From Colocasia esculenta (Eukaryota; Streptophyta; Magnoliopsida; Alismatales; Araceae), in the NCBI GenBank assembly GCA_014218235.1, contig CM024766.1, positions 73,521,207 through 73,585,206 on the forward strand: a stretch of 64,000 bases of DNA, read 5' to 3'. This document shows, piece by piece, positions 1 through 11,307 of this stretch; within the stretch, counting starts at the first letter, position 1; every line of letters starts with the position of its first letter. The notes beneath the pieces are model-generated. The model ran no database searches. It saw only the letters and a program-made list of their open reading frames with translations, and was not told the DNA's origin. Both the position numbers and the translations under genes were made by a program.

Positions 1-123
1 ACATTTTTTTTATGAGCTTTCAGATAATCGCTCCATATTAATTTTATGTGCCATGAGGGAACCTATTAAGTTATCAATAGAAAGTTTGGTTAAGTCATGG
101 GCTTCTTCAATATTAATTTCCGG
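1..123 (-). pseudogene. Ty1/copia gag fragment, left copy
   Basis: Positions 1 to about 105 are nearly identical to 3951-4060, which lies inside the copia gag pseudogene at 3774-4605. Alignment can be pushed, with a 3-bp gap and a few mismatches, to the TG that opens the LTR at 124. The minus-strand reading is the C-terminal part of a copia Gag (UBN2-type region after the conserved LTKLSIDNLIGSL stretch). It is cut on the right by the solo LTR and on the left by the window edge. It is not the simple left half of the gag on the right, because the two copies overlap rather than abut. Confidence 0.75.
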
Positions 124-929
124 TGTAGCACCCCGGAAATTTTAATTATATAAAAATTCAAATAAATGGAAATAAATAATTTCCATAATATCGGAGTATT
201 TAAAACATATATACCATTATCGTGTGTGCTAAAACACATCGGAAAATTCCGTAAAAATTATAAAGCAACTCTAAATATTATTACTAAATGTTTCACAAAG
301 AAATTTGTGCCAAGAAAAATCAGATTAGCCAAGTTTAAAGTGTTTCATGACTTATTATCGTAATTCATGAATAAGTCGTAAAACCATTATCACACGTACT
401 TGGATGAGTAAGAAAATTAAATAAAAATCATATATGGACTTCAAATAATATCCTATAATGACCCATCAAGAAATTTGGTTCAATAAAAATCATTTGGGCT
501 AGGTTTAAGAGTGATTGCGACCGATTATCTAAATAAGGAAACAAGTCGGAAAACCGTTAACACGGAAATACGACGCAATAAAAAATTAAATAAAAGTATT
601 AGGGAGACTTCTAACATTATATATTGATGACCCATTATCATAATTGGGCCAATGGGCAACATTTGGCCCAAAAATCAAATAAAGCTAGAAAATACATAGA
701 AATTCGTAACCATAAATAAGCTGAAATTAAAAAGAGACAATTAGAGTTGAATTGGGATGCAATCATGCATTCATGGCAACCCAAATTCGTGCCTAACTAT
801 GGGGGGAGGTTTCCTAATGCCTCACACACTCAAAGGGAGGAGGAAATCATCAAAAATAGGAAACCAAACATGCCAATCCCGAAATCCTCTTTTCCTAGTT
901 ATAATAGGACTCCTAAACACCATGGTTAC

Positions 930-938
930 TTAAATACT
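930..938 (+). promoter_or_regulatory. TATA-like box of the LTR promoter
   Basis: TTAAATACTCT lies about 800 bp into the LTR and is followed by a leader ending in AAAG|GTGAGT at 1093-1102. The D LTR has the corresponding GATATAAATACTCTC at 50415-50429, and a minus-strand relative near 8750 has TTTAAATACAC. The same position and sequence in three related LTRs support a shared promoter. Confidence 0.5.
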
Positions 939-1845
939 CTTCACCCAAACCCTAGGAACGAATTTAGAACTTGCTAGGGTCGTGTGGAGGAGCTCTTGGT
1001 GGCTGAGGAGCTGTGGAACGACCACAAGAAGCCGTTCTTCTTCCCCTTCTCGTCTGCTGCGACCTGCACAAACCACCCTCTTGAAGTCGACCAAAGGTGA
1101 GTCAAACATAAACCAAACCTTGCAAGGCCTATACCCCTGGAAAGAGGGTCAAGTCTACGTTCTAACCCAAGTGGAATGCCCAAATTCCATGCAGTATACA
1201 CGGAGTAGTAAGCATTTTCCTCCAAGTGGTCTGAACACGGGTTTTTTGGAAAAATGGGACTTCTTCAACCCATAAGGTAGGTTTTCTCAGGCCAAACCTT
1301 AACATATCCTATACCACTGTGTCGAGCATCAAGTTAACTTTCATTTCCCACTGGTTTCATCGAATTTCATTTAGTAGATCTTGATTTATAAGCGTTTTGC
1401 CAAAGTCGCGCACTGTTAGAGCTTTTCCCGTTCTTAATATGTTTCATGTGTTTCAAAACCGAATTGGAGAAAACTCATAACATGAAAGTTATTCTACTAG
1501 TTGTTCTCGTCAGGTTTCATGTTGAACATTTTGTCTAAATCTCATTAGTTAGAGAGTTATAAGCATGGTAATAGGGCTGCTGCATAAAACTACGTCTTCA
1601 AGTTACCCTTGGTCTAACCTTGTGTTCCCCGTGATCAAAGCCTATCGAAACCACTCTTATTATCCAATTCCGATTTACTGGAAGTACCCTTGTACGCCTA
1701 GGTTGTTTTAAAACTGGTTTCGTTATTTTTCATACCCTGTACAAATTGTTCTCTATTTTAGAAGCACCCTATGTCAAAAGAAGGAAAGTCTGGTCCGCAA
1801 TCCAAGGCACTGTCCTTGCTCTGTCCGAGCCAGGCACGGACCCTG

Positions 1846-2035
1846 TGAATGCGACGGCCCGATATGTCGCTTTCAGAGGGTTGATTGCAACATACCCCTT
1901 GTCGCCTTCTCAAGGCGACATGCGTTCCGTCGCTATCCGGCTACCTGATCTGACGACCCTGTCGCGATGCTCACACCCCTGTGTCGCCTTCTGGGCCCGA
2001 CCTGTCGCCTTCCTTATATGGCTATGTCGCGATCT
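1846..2035 (+). repeat. CpG-rich palindromic segment of the LTR
   Basis: A GC-rich island in an otherwise AT-rich LTR, made of repeated GTCGC/GCGAC motifs. It contains the perfect 8-bp inverted repeat GTCGCCTT/AAGGCGAC at 1901-1919. Equivalent segments occur at 50790-51020 (D LTR) and at 33750-33870 and 34262-34440 (A LTR). Confidence 0.65.
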
Positions 2036-3773
2036 CAGGATTTTTACTTGAAACCACGTGTTTTCTTACAAAGTTTTTCGTATATACCCGAGGTCTGTAT
2101 AAATGTGATATTTTCTGTGTAAGTTACCTGTCTTGGGTCTGATCATTACATGAGTGTTGTTTAATGGCTTAAAAGCGATTAACCCATTTAAAAAGCTTTA
2201 ATTATATGGATGCTATTCTAAGTGCTCCTTAAATGTTATGATCCATTAATGTTCTTGTGATTTAATCTTCCTACTATTCTACCATGTTTAAATGATAAGA
2301 GTTATCATAAAATCTTGGAAACCATGATGAGTTAAAGTGCATAGTTTTGTTCCATGTTATATTGTCAAGTGCTTCCTGCGAGTTTGAGACCGATGGTTTG
2401 AGAATTGAGACACGCGTACTGCACTACACACTAGCACTGTTAGGTAGCCTTCTTAGGAAATTGGAAACTCTCTACCGATCATTCCGAATCGGTAGACTAG
2501 CGTCCTTTTCACCAAGGCCTCCGTAAATCTCCTCTGACCATGGATTCCCACATGGCCGACAAGTTGGTTGTACCATTGAAGTTCCCTAGAGATAGCGTGC
2601 ACTTCCTTTCTCTTCTTGATCTCGTGAGTGTGACTTACAAACTGGACTAAAGCCATTAATGTAAAGATTGAACGAAAGTATAAATCGTACCGATATGCTG
2701 CCGAATTTATCTCTTGACCATTGTACTCGTAAAATCATGTTTCATTACTTACTACTTGTTCTCCTCATCATCATGAACATGACATTACACATGCTTACTT
2801 ATTGAAACTCTCATTGGCCATTATAAATGACTGTGGGTATCTACATTTAAAAATTAAGTGAGATGCTGACAGGGCACAGCGTGTGTCCAAGGGCTCCAAT
2901 CTAGCCCCAATGACGGCGAGTCATAGATATACTGTTAACCATGGGGTATAATGATTACTGGCGTTGCATCTGCGCTGGGAAAATCATGCGTGCGTGCGTG
3001 TTGAATGATAGATACAATACCACATACACGTGACCTAGTGTACATTCTTGATGGATCTTTTCTCGGTGTACATTAGTGTCTACGTGCCGGATTAGTGTTA
3101 CTTGATCGTGCTCGTACATTCTTGCTTGTTTGCTTGCGTGATATGGCCATCCTGCATTTATTGCAATTTACATGATATCTTGCGTGCTTGTACAAAGTGA
3201 TCTATTTCTAGTTCTCTCTTGTCATCTTGTTCATCAATCTTGTTCTATCATGATCTCTCTCTCTAGCTTGTTTTATATATCATGTTTTAACGTGTTTTAT
3301 TCGTACTTGCATATCATTCATCGTACTTGCCTAGTTCTAAAATGTTAATCACTTATATCATTGCCCGCACATTGAGATATAAATCCTACTGGGCTAGTTT
3401 GCTCATTCCCTACTTTTACCCCATCTAGGTGACAATGAAGTTCAAGAGGAAGAGCAAGTCGAGGATGGGAATGCGTCCGAGTGAAGAGCGTTCCAATTAT
3501 GAGTCTACCTATAGTTAGTTTATTTCGAGTGTTAGATTCTTGTAGTAGGAAGTGAGGTATCATATACTTTTGTTTTATTGAGTCTTAGTCCTGTAATAGT
3601 TTCCACTTTGAATACAATTTATAATTGAGTTCACATTTGTGCCCTATTATGATGTTGTGTTGATACACATTTAGTGCGTGCTAGCTAGAGGCTTATTTGC
3701 CGACTGTTCACGTCTCGAATTATCGACTCGAATTAATTAATAATATCCACTTCGTAATTCTCGGGACGTGACA

Positions 3774-4605
3774 CTGGTTCTTTTTCTATTCTCTCTTTCT
3801 TTTGAATCCTTCTTGATCCATTTTTCTTCTTCTTGAGAATTTTCTGAAGCTTGGACAGTACTTCATCTATGTCATTGTCTTCAGAATCTACATTTTTGGA
3901 ACTAGAAGAATAAGAAGTGGAAGGAGCAGCTACAACTTTAAGAGCATTAGTACATTTTTTTTTATGAGCTTTTAGATAGTCGCTCCATATTAATTTTATG
4001 TGCCATGAGGGAACCTATTAAGTTATCAATAGAAAGTTTGGTTAAGTCATGGGCTTCTTCAATAGCAGTTACTTTAGGTGTCCATGAAAGAGTTAAGGAC
4101 CTAAGTATCTTTCTAACAGTTTCCTCATCAGAAAGATTTTACCAAGAGAACTCAAACCAACTACTATACTAAAAAATGTATTATACATCTGAGTGATATT
4201 TTCATTTGGAAGTATTTTAAATTGCTCATATTGCGAGACAAGAATATCTATCCTAGTTTGTTTTACTTTATCTGTTCCTTCATAAGTTATCTGCAGTTTA
4301 TCCCATATTTCTTTAGCTAATTTACATGCAGATACTCTACTAAATTCTCTTTTGGATAAGGCACAACATAAGTAGTTCTTAGCTTTAAAGTTTAAAGATA
4401 ATTTACTTTTATCTACTGCTGTAATGGCAGTAGTGCCTGGAATAGGAACAATAACATAATCACCTACCTCGATTACCTGCCACAGATCAAAGTCTGTCCC
4501 TCGAATGAAGCATTCCATTCTCATCTTCCAATATTAGTAGTCCTCTCCATCAAAGAATGGAGGTCTGGTGACTGATTGACCTTCAGCATATCCTTGAGCT
4601 GCCAT
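3774..4605 (-). pseudogene. Ty1/copia Gag, degenerate
   Basis: Read on the minus strand from an ATG at 4605. The N-terminus resembles copia Gag (start MAAQGY, then RPPFFDGEDY). Next comes the UBN2-type region, including the motif KEIWDKLQITYEGTDKVK and further on LRSLTLSWTPKVTAIEEAHD. A stop falls just after GEDY (near 4535), and a frameshift near 4135-4145 breaks the chain after SSLGK. The sequence ends where the solo LTR begins at 3773. Gag in this family coats the genomic RNA. No protease or reverse transcriptase is present, so this is a relic. Similarity to SIRE-type copia is supported by the adjoining LTR. Confidence 0.8.
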
Positions 4606-4653
4606 GGATCTTCTCTAAGATCGTTAGATCTTCTTGATTGATCAGAGAACCTC

Positions 4654-4665
4654 GCTCTGATACCA
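4654..4665 (-). other. Primer-binding site (tRNA-iMet) of the copia element
   Basis: The minus strand reads TGGTATCAGAGC, the exact complement of the 3' end of plant initiator-Met tRNA. It lies two bases from the LTR end (GGGCCAACA) and about 50 bp upstream of the gag start, the expected order for a minus-strand element. Confidence 0.9.
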
Positions 4666-4667
4666 CT

Positions 4668-5600
4668 TGTTGGCCCTTTTGGTACGTCAGCAAGCTAACC
4701 TAGAGGGGGGGGGGGTGAATAGGTTTTCTGAAATCTGAAACAGAAACTTAAACACAGAAAATTATCACTTCAAAGTTTGGTTAGTTTAGTGTGATAAAGA
4801 GTAGCAGTGCGGAAGCAAGTAAACAATCACACAAATAACACAAGGGATTTATCCCGGTTCGGCCCTTCCCACATGGAAGTCCTACATCCAGTCCCCAAGC
4901 AACCTCTTGGGATTTTACTAACCAAGGGTACAGTCCCCCTCAATGACAATACAACACCCAGCACCCCAGCTGGTCTTCTTCTCTTTCCCGGGTAAGAAGG
5001 CAACCCACTTCTCTTACAGGCAAAGAAGCCAACCTCTGGGTACAAAGCCCAGTGCAGTTCTGCTAGACACAAACCCCTAGCTAGGTTCTACACTGTATAC
5101 AGTCCTACAGCTGGACAGAAGTCTTTCTTAGAAAAGAAAGAACAAAGCTGAGAGTTTGAACAAATGAAAACCAACTAAAAGAACTCTTAGCAAAAAGACT
5201 CTCTCCCCAGATTACAGAGATGCACACAGACAGAGTGAAGAGAGGAGAAGGAGCTTGAAGCTTGAGGGCTTCAGATGCTTGAACACTTCTTCTTGGGCTC
5301 AGGCTCTTTCTCTCTTTTCCTTTGAGTGTATGTGGAGTTGAGGTTCTTCACAGGATGTACACTCCTTGAAAAAAATCTTCAGGAAAGCTCACTTTGTTCT
5401 TCAGCCATGCTTCATCTTTTATATGAGCAATTTGAATAAATCCGTTGGAGTTCTAGCCGTTGCTCATCTTCTCTTTCTTCTGATAATTTTGGTCTATGAG
5501 GTCTGTAAGAATAGAAGAAAGTGTTTAGATAAAATGGTGTTTCTGTCAAAAAGGCTCATACCTCTATGTTTTCTGTTGCCACCCAGAAGTAGTAAGTAAT
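4668..5600 (-). mobile_element. Ty1/copia (SIRE-like) LTR
   Basis: In element orientation this LTR ends ...CCAAAAGGGCCAACA at 4668, directly before the PBS. It carries the sequence blocks usual for SIRE/Maximus-type LTRs: a G-rich tract after CACCC on the element strand, and the GGATTTATCCCGGTTCGG region at 4844. A related but diverged LTR lies at about 24300-24912. The outer boundary is uncertain because the terminal TG is not obvious; it is placed just inside the PPT-like sequence. Confidence 0.7.
5415..5422 (-). promoter_or_regulatory. TATA box in the copia LTR
   Basis: The minus strand reads TATAAAAG. It is placed so that transcription would run through the lower-coordinate part of the LTR toward PBS and gag. 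Confidence 0.5.
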
Positions 5601-5775
5601 CCCCTTTTTGTTGGCAGGAAAGAAGAGATCTAGAGAGATAAGCAAAACGATCTTATGTTAGAAAGATAGAGAATTACGCAAATCAAGAATATTTGACTTT
5701 TTCACTAGATGCCAAAAAATATTTTGGAATATAAAGGAAATCTATGTTTAAATGAAATCCATGTTGAAATCCATG
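5597..5775 (-). other. PPT-like tract and 3' untranslated tail of a copia element
   Basis: The minus strand contains TGCCAACAAAAAGGGGATTA (about 5597-5616), like the internal 3' end and polypurine tract of SIRE-type elements, immediately outside the LTR at 4668-5600. A PPT on one side of that LTR and a PBS on the other means the LTR is flanked by copia internal sequence on both sides. Confidence 0.45.
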
Positions 5776-6224
5776 TTTTACAAGCGAATCCATGTTTCAC
5801 TTATGAAATCCATGTGAGAAGCAAATCCATGTGAGAGCAAATCCATGTGAGAGCAAATCCTTATGAGAGCGAATCTTTATGAGAGTCACTTATCGAATCC
5901 TTATGAGAGTGAATCGATATGAGAGTCACTTATCGAATCCTTATGAGAGAAAATCCTTATGAGAGCGAATCGTTATGAGAGTCACTTATCGAATCCTTAT
6001 GAGAGCAAATCCTTATGAGAGTGAATCGATATGAGAGTCACTTATCGAATCCTTATGAGAGCGAATCGATATGAGAGTCACTTATCGAATCCTTATGAGA
6101 GCGAATCGATATGAGAGTGAATCCTTATGAGAGCGAATCGATATGAGAGTCACTTATGGAATCCTTATGAGAGCGAATCGTTATGAGAGTCACTTATCGA
6201 ATCCTTATGAGAGCGAATCCTTAT
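5735..6224. repeat. Minisatellite, 16-bp and 24-bp alternating units
   Basis: Repeats of GAGAGCGAATCCTTAT (16 bp) alternate with GAGAGTCACTTATCGAATCCTTAT-type 24-bp units, giving a roughly 40-bp higher-order period in places. The left end is more diverged (ATCCATGTGAGAGCAA). Confidence 0.9.
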
Positions 6225-6509
6225 GGCACTTTGTGAACTGAAATCGATGTATATTGAATGGACATCGATTTAGCTTTTTAGTGCAAAACATACAGCGATA
6301 ATTTCAAAATTTTATATTTATTAGGAAAATATGATATTTAATTATATTTAATAATATTTTAATTAATAATAAGTTTTGTTATCACAAAAATACCATAAAT
6401 TTATTTTTCACTTGGAAAACATAATATTAAATATATTTAATATTTTTTAATTAATCATAAATTATGTTATCACCAAAATATAAGGGTAAAATATAGAGGG
6501 TTCAACAAT
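6225..6509. other. AT-rich non-coding sequence
   Basis: No gene is visible. The block GGCACTTTGTGAACTGAAATC and the AT-rich stretch after it are paralogous to 7590-7812, on the far side of the LTR fragment. The segment ends with TTCAACAAT at 6501-6509, which recurs at 7355-7363. Confidence 0.6.
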
Positions 6510-7347
6510 AATGATACTGATGTTGCATCTGCACTGGGAGTACTTGCGTGTGAATGATAGATACAATAATCACATGACACTTGTTCATGATATGTATTAC
6601 AAGGTAGTATAGATCTTTAGTGCATGTTATGATTGGTGCCTAATTATTGTTATGTGCTAGTTACATGCATTCTTGCTTGTTTTAGTGACATGGCCATTTC
6701 CATGTGCTTAAGTATTATTGTTTTATTGATAGTTCTTGCTTTCTAGCTAGTCTCATGCTCTCTTGATCAATCTTGCTCCTGAAATCTTTCTATCCCCCTT
6801 TCATGTTTTTACTTCTTAACGGAACTGTTATACATGCATAACTTGATTTACTCATGTCTGCCTACTCCTTAAACAGTTAATCGCTTATAATTTACCGGCA
6901 TATTGAGGAGTAAATTCTACTGGACATGTTTGCTCATTACCTGCTCTTTAATATTTTAGGTAGTATAGATCAAGAGGACGAACTAGAAGCTAGTGAAGGG
7001 TAAGCGTATGAGTGAAAAGCTTACAACACCCTTAGTATTTTGTTGCTAACTATTTTGAGATTAGATGACTGTAGTAGGCAGTGAGATAGATGAACTATTA
7101 TGTATTTTTCTTTATTGAGCTTAGTTAAACTAGATATTTACTTAATGGGTATTGTATTAGATTTGATCATGTATATGGAATCAAGACTTTGAAGGTTTTA
7201 ACCTTCATCTCATTAATGTTGTGTATGAGTGCTAGCTAGAGGCTTTTTTTGTCGGCTGCTTACGTCCCAATGACTTGTTATATGCAAAGCCATGCACGGA
7301 ATAACATTAGTTATTTCTTTTCTACTGTGAAGTCTCAAGGTGTGACA
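6510..7347 (+). mobile_element. 3' fragment of a chromovirus-type LTR
   Basis: Collinear with 2950-3773 of the solo LTR: shared blocks include GTTGCATCTGC, GAATGATAGATACAATA, the TGCTCATTACC...TTTTAG|GTAG acceptor-like site at 6958, GTGCTAGCTAGAGGC, and a terminus in GTGTGACA. The U3 half is missing, so it is truncated rather than a solo LTR. Confidence 0.75.
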
Positions 7348-7815
7348 AAGAATGTTCAACAATCGATATAATATATCACTAATCGTAACAATCGTTTCTT
7401 CAATAATCGAAACACTACTTCTTAAATAATTGGTGTGAAACTTTCCTTCACTAATGGATAAAAGGCTTCTTCAATAATCGATGTGAAGCTTCTTTGGTAA
7501 TTAGTATTAGATTTCTTCTCTAATTGATAGAAGCTTTTTTTATTCCCTAATCGGTAGAAACCTTCTTCGATAAATGATGTGGCACTTTAGTTTTTAATTG
7601 ATACACATTGAACTATAATCGATATGGACTTTTAGTGCATATCTTTTTAAAGCGATAGAAATTATCTTATTTCTTATATATAAATATCTTGAAAAATAAT
7701 ATTAAATATATTCATAATTTTTCATGAGTGAAAAAATATTATTAAATATATTTATAATATTCATGAATTTTAGTTATCATCAAAACAAATATATGAGTGG
7801 TTCAACAATATCATG
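7348..7815. repeat. Degenerate TTCTTC/AATCGAT repeats and AT-rich paralogue of 6225-6509
   Basis: Irregular repeats of the form CTTCAATAATCGATGTGAAGC occupy 7355-7580. The rest matches the order of blocks in 6225-6509 (GGCACTTT, ATCGATATGGACTTTTAGTGCA, long AT run, TTCAACAAT). No coding potential seen. Confidence 0.6.
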
Positions 7816-8639
7816 AATCTTTAATAAATCCTTTTAAAGCATGGTAAACATTTATTATATTTATAAGCAAGGTTGCATGGATATTAACATGGTGATGTAT
7901 AGAAGAAAATTTGGGTTTTTAGCATGTATCAAATTCATGTGAGAGGATCAAGAGAGGTACATGAATAATTCATTTAATCATGCTTAAAGACATCAAATCA
8001 TCTTGAATTAATATGGTTTATTATTGTTTAGCATGTTTATAGTTGAATAGTTATTAAGTAGTATAGATATCTTGATTTTGTGGCACTACTTTTAAGAAAA
8101 ATAGTATTTTATAACTGAGTCTAAACATGCTTTGTTTGGCGAGGGCATTTAGAAAGTAGTTAGGGAGCATAGAGCGTTCAGGTTTAAAGAAGGCGCTGAT
8201 CGGGTTGAGCACGTCTTGAATGCATGTTATCACATAGGCGCATTTAAGAACGTAGTCTGGGTGATCACCACATTTCCATGTAGTGAACCCGTTTTTGATA
8301 GGTTACAATCTAAACATGACAATCTCGATATCTGATGAATCAAAAAGAGAAAAAATATATATGTAAAAGTTTCCTAACATACACACAAACCTACTGTAAG
8401 ATTAATTGACAAATAAACAAGGATTTGGCATGATTTAAGGAAATTTTCACGAACTTGGATGAATAAAAAAATTGACTTTGAACATCAAAATACATGTTGT
8501 ATAGGCTATAAAATTGGGGAAAATGTGATAGACATGATTCTAGCATGGAGAAAACTCTATAAAAGGATTTAATTACATTAAGCCCATGAGAATACCTATA
8601 TTTGAGTGCTTTGAAGATTTTAGGGCAAGAACAAGATGA
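7816..8639. other. No gene seen
   Basis: AT-rich sequence without long open frames or recognised repeats. Confidence 0.6.
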
Positions 8640-9125
8640 ACACTAAGAACTCCTAGGGTTTCTTTGTGATTTCTCCTCCTCCAGCCATCCCTTCACATCC
8701 TAGATCTTCCCAAGCAGCAATAGGGTCCGCTAAAGGTAGAGACTGGAGTGTATTTAAAGGGTTAGAGCTTTATGAGTCCTAATATGACTCTAACTTTCTT
8801 AATTATAGATTTTCTTGATTTCCTTCTCTAATTTGAGCCTCCTAATCCCAATTGGAGTAGAAGTTTAATGAGAAAACATGGTCTCCATCTTGGATTAGGG
8901 TTTGGGTAAGAATTTGGCTCATTATCTTTTATAATTAAGGTTAATTAGCCCAACTAATTTCTGAATTTTATAATATTTTCCTCTTTTATTGTTATTTATC
9001 TTTTCTTTTTTGCCCATTAACACCCTTATATGTTCAATTTAATCTCTTTATGAATCTTTATTTGTCTACCATTTATTCTGTTAAATTATTTATTTATTTA
9101 TTTTAAATGATCTGGGTTGCTAGCA
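8640..9125 (-). mobile_element. Inverted LTR fragment related to the D-family LTR
   Basis: The minus strand of 8740-9125 follows the first 600 bp of the D LTR (49997-50590): a start resembling TGCTAGCAACCC, then AATTGGGATTAGGAGGC, GTTAGAGTCATATTAGGACT, and TTTAAATAC in the TATA position. On the plus strand it reads as TCCTAATATGACTCTAAC. It is a diverged 5' (U3/leader) piece only. Confidence 0.6.
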
Positions 9126-11307
9126 TCAGTCGTCATGACTCAAATGCACCATCTATGGTGTGTGCATCTAAGAGATCTTACATACAGTCACCAAAAACTC
9201 TTGAATCCTTCACAAAAACCATTCACACCTATTCTACATATGCCACAGAGATGTTATAAACATGTAGAGAGCTAAAAGGAATCGTTGCATGCTTGAGAAC
9301 AATAAAAATAGATCAATATGTGCTACTAAATAGGTGTGATTATATGAATTGCTTCTCATCTATTTTTCATGGAAATAAGGCACAAAACCTAGAAAACAAT
9401 TGCAGATTGATTGAAACTTACCTTTAGATACTCATCCACATAAGAAAACACATGAACACAGAAAACTCGCAAGAGAGAAAGCCACCCTACCGAAGATGTA
9501 TAAAACAACTGGTTGGATCTGCTAGTGAGTTGGCCACCTCCTTCTAGTTAATCTCCACCTCTTAAGACCTCCAAATCACTTGAAAAACACAAGAATCACA
9601 AGAATAGAGCTTTGGGAATTTATCTAGGTGAAATAGGTGAAAACCACATTTTACCAACAATGAATGGATAAAAACACGTTGGGAGTTTAAACGCGCCTAC
9701 CAAACAAGTCGCATTCATAAATGTGCCATGCTTGGCCACCATGTTTAGGAACTTAAATCCCATGTGTTCTTTTGAGTTGACTCGTGTCTAGACACACACC
9801 AACCTAGCTGCCACAAGCCCAGACACTCAGTGAAACCAACTTAAAAACAAACATGTCGGTCAAATTCGGCACGAACACTAATGCGTCGCCCATAGTTGAC
9901 AATAATAGAAATCGTAAACGTGTCTTTCATGCCCTACGCATTCTAAACGCATTGGCTAAACCCACCTCGTTTAAGCTACATCAACTAAACCCTGCACGAC
10001 TTATCCCAGAGGCTCAAAAAACCAATAAACATACGTTTTGAGCCATTTAACACTTGTACATACCACACAATGACCACAAGACCTGCAAGACCCAATAATG
10101 AGACTCCAAAAACACCATATGCTACACACACACATAGATGCCCATCACCATGAGTGACCTCTGAGTAAGCATGGTGGCTCTCCCCTCAATAAGTGCAACA
10201 CCTCACCCCCTCCCAATAACGGGTCTACAACTTGTACTAATTTTTGTTGCTAGAGAGCTTCCTTGTGTGCAGAATCATGTGATAAGACGAGCAATAAGAA
10301 GACTGCGACGACTATGAATGTTCGAGGGCGTGGGAATGGTCCATGGATGAGAGAGAGAGAGAGTTGTAAATTTTTTTTTAGAGTTATAAAAGATAAATTA
10401 TTATTTTTTGTCATCTTAACTCAATTATTGAATAGAAGTAAATAATAAAGATATAAATGATGAAATATGTAAAAATTTAAAAACCAATTATAGGGGTATT
10501 GTGTAATTTTTTCGAGAAAGATTTACTGCACTGATTGTAATAATGTCAACTTTAAATAAACTTTGAAAAGCCCATTGATCTATCGTGTGGTTCATTGTGT
10601 CATCTTTTTTTATTATTTTTTTCGAGCTTAACTTTCTAATTTGATGTTCAAATTTTTGCTTTGACGTCTAATGGTGTCTAATTTGAGTCATTATATCAAA
10701 AGAGAAAATTTAGATGTCAAAATAAAAACTTGGATGCCAAATAAAAAGTTATACTTTAAAATAAAAATTGTATTGTGCCATGGCTCCATGGTCAGTTCTC
10801 CCACCCCCTTTTTTTAAAATTTTCCTTCCCCATATCTGACACATTTAAGGGGTCTAAATGATGTCTGATTGAGATGAAATTTTAAACATAAACTAATTAT
10901 AAGATGACATAAATTATGATGATTTTAATATAAAATTTTAAATTAATTTTTTGTCAAGTGAAAATTATCAAAAACTCATTAGATCGACTTAATCTCAATA
11001 TCTATATATCAATAATTCTTGATACTTCTGTTTTTAGAATCAATATATTTTTCTGATAATTATAATGACTTCAGATTTGACTTTATTTTTAGAATCAGAT
11101 GTCATTCTATCGAGATGTGCACAATCAAAATCGTGCCGAAATATGATGACTTCATCAGCGACCAGTCGCTAGATTTTGACTACTGACGATTGACGAGTCA
11201 TCGGATTCCAACCACGGGTGACTGACGAGTCATCAGATTTTGACAAACTATCGCTAAAATTTGATGACTCTGTAGAGATCGACGAGTATTTTTATCAAAT
11301 AAGATAC
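9126..11307. other. Intergenic sequence, no gene recognised
   Basis: Only short open frames (60 to 65 codons) with no conserved motif. The segment 11130-11260 holds a degenerate ACGAGTCATC repeat. Nothing else could be assigned. Confidence 0.55.

Larger units (their letters stand above)
124..3773 (+). mobile_element. Solo LTR of a Ty3/gypsy chromovirus-like element
   Basis: The 3,650-bp segment opens with TGTAGCACCCCGG and closes with GGGACGTGACA, giving TG...CA ends. Its layout matches the 5' LTR of element D (49997-52615): AT-rich start, TATA-like box, transcribed leader ending in AAAG|GT, a CpG-rich palindromic segment, a TACTGG...GCTCA stretch near the end, and a gacgtgaca-type terminus. 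Copia gag sequence lies on both sides, with no PBS or PPT and no internal domain, so it is a solo LTR. The flanks (TCCGG left, CTGGT right) do not form a clean 5-bp target duplication. Short ORFs inside it have no recognisable domain. Confidence 0.75.

Noticed and set aside
4827..5072. 81-codon minus and 62-codon plus open frames
   Set aside because: They are inside the copia LTR and opposite each other; no gene evidence.
5735..6224. Regular short repeats that might suggest a CRISPR array
   Set aside because: No unique spacers of constant length, units of two sizes run head to tail, and the DNA is plant nuclear; it is a minisatellite.
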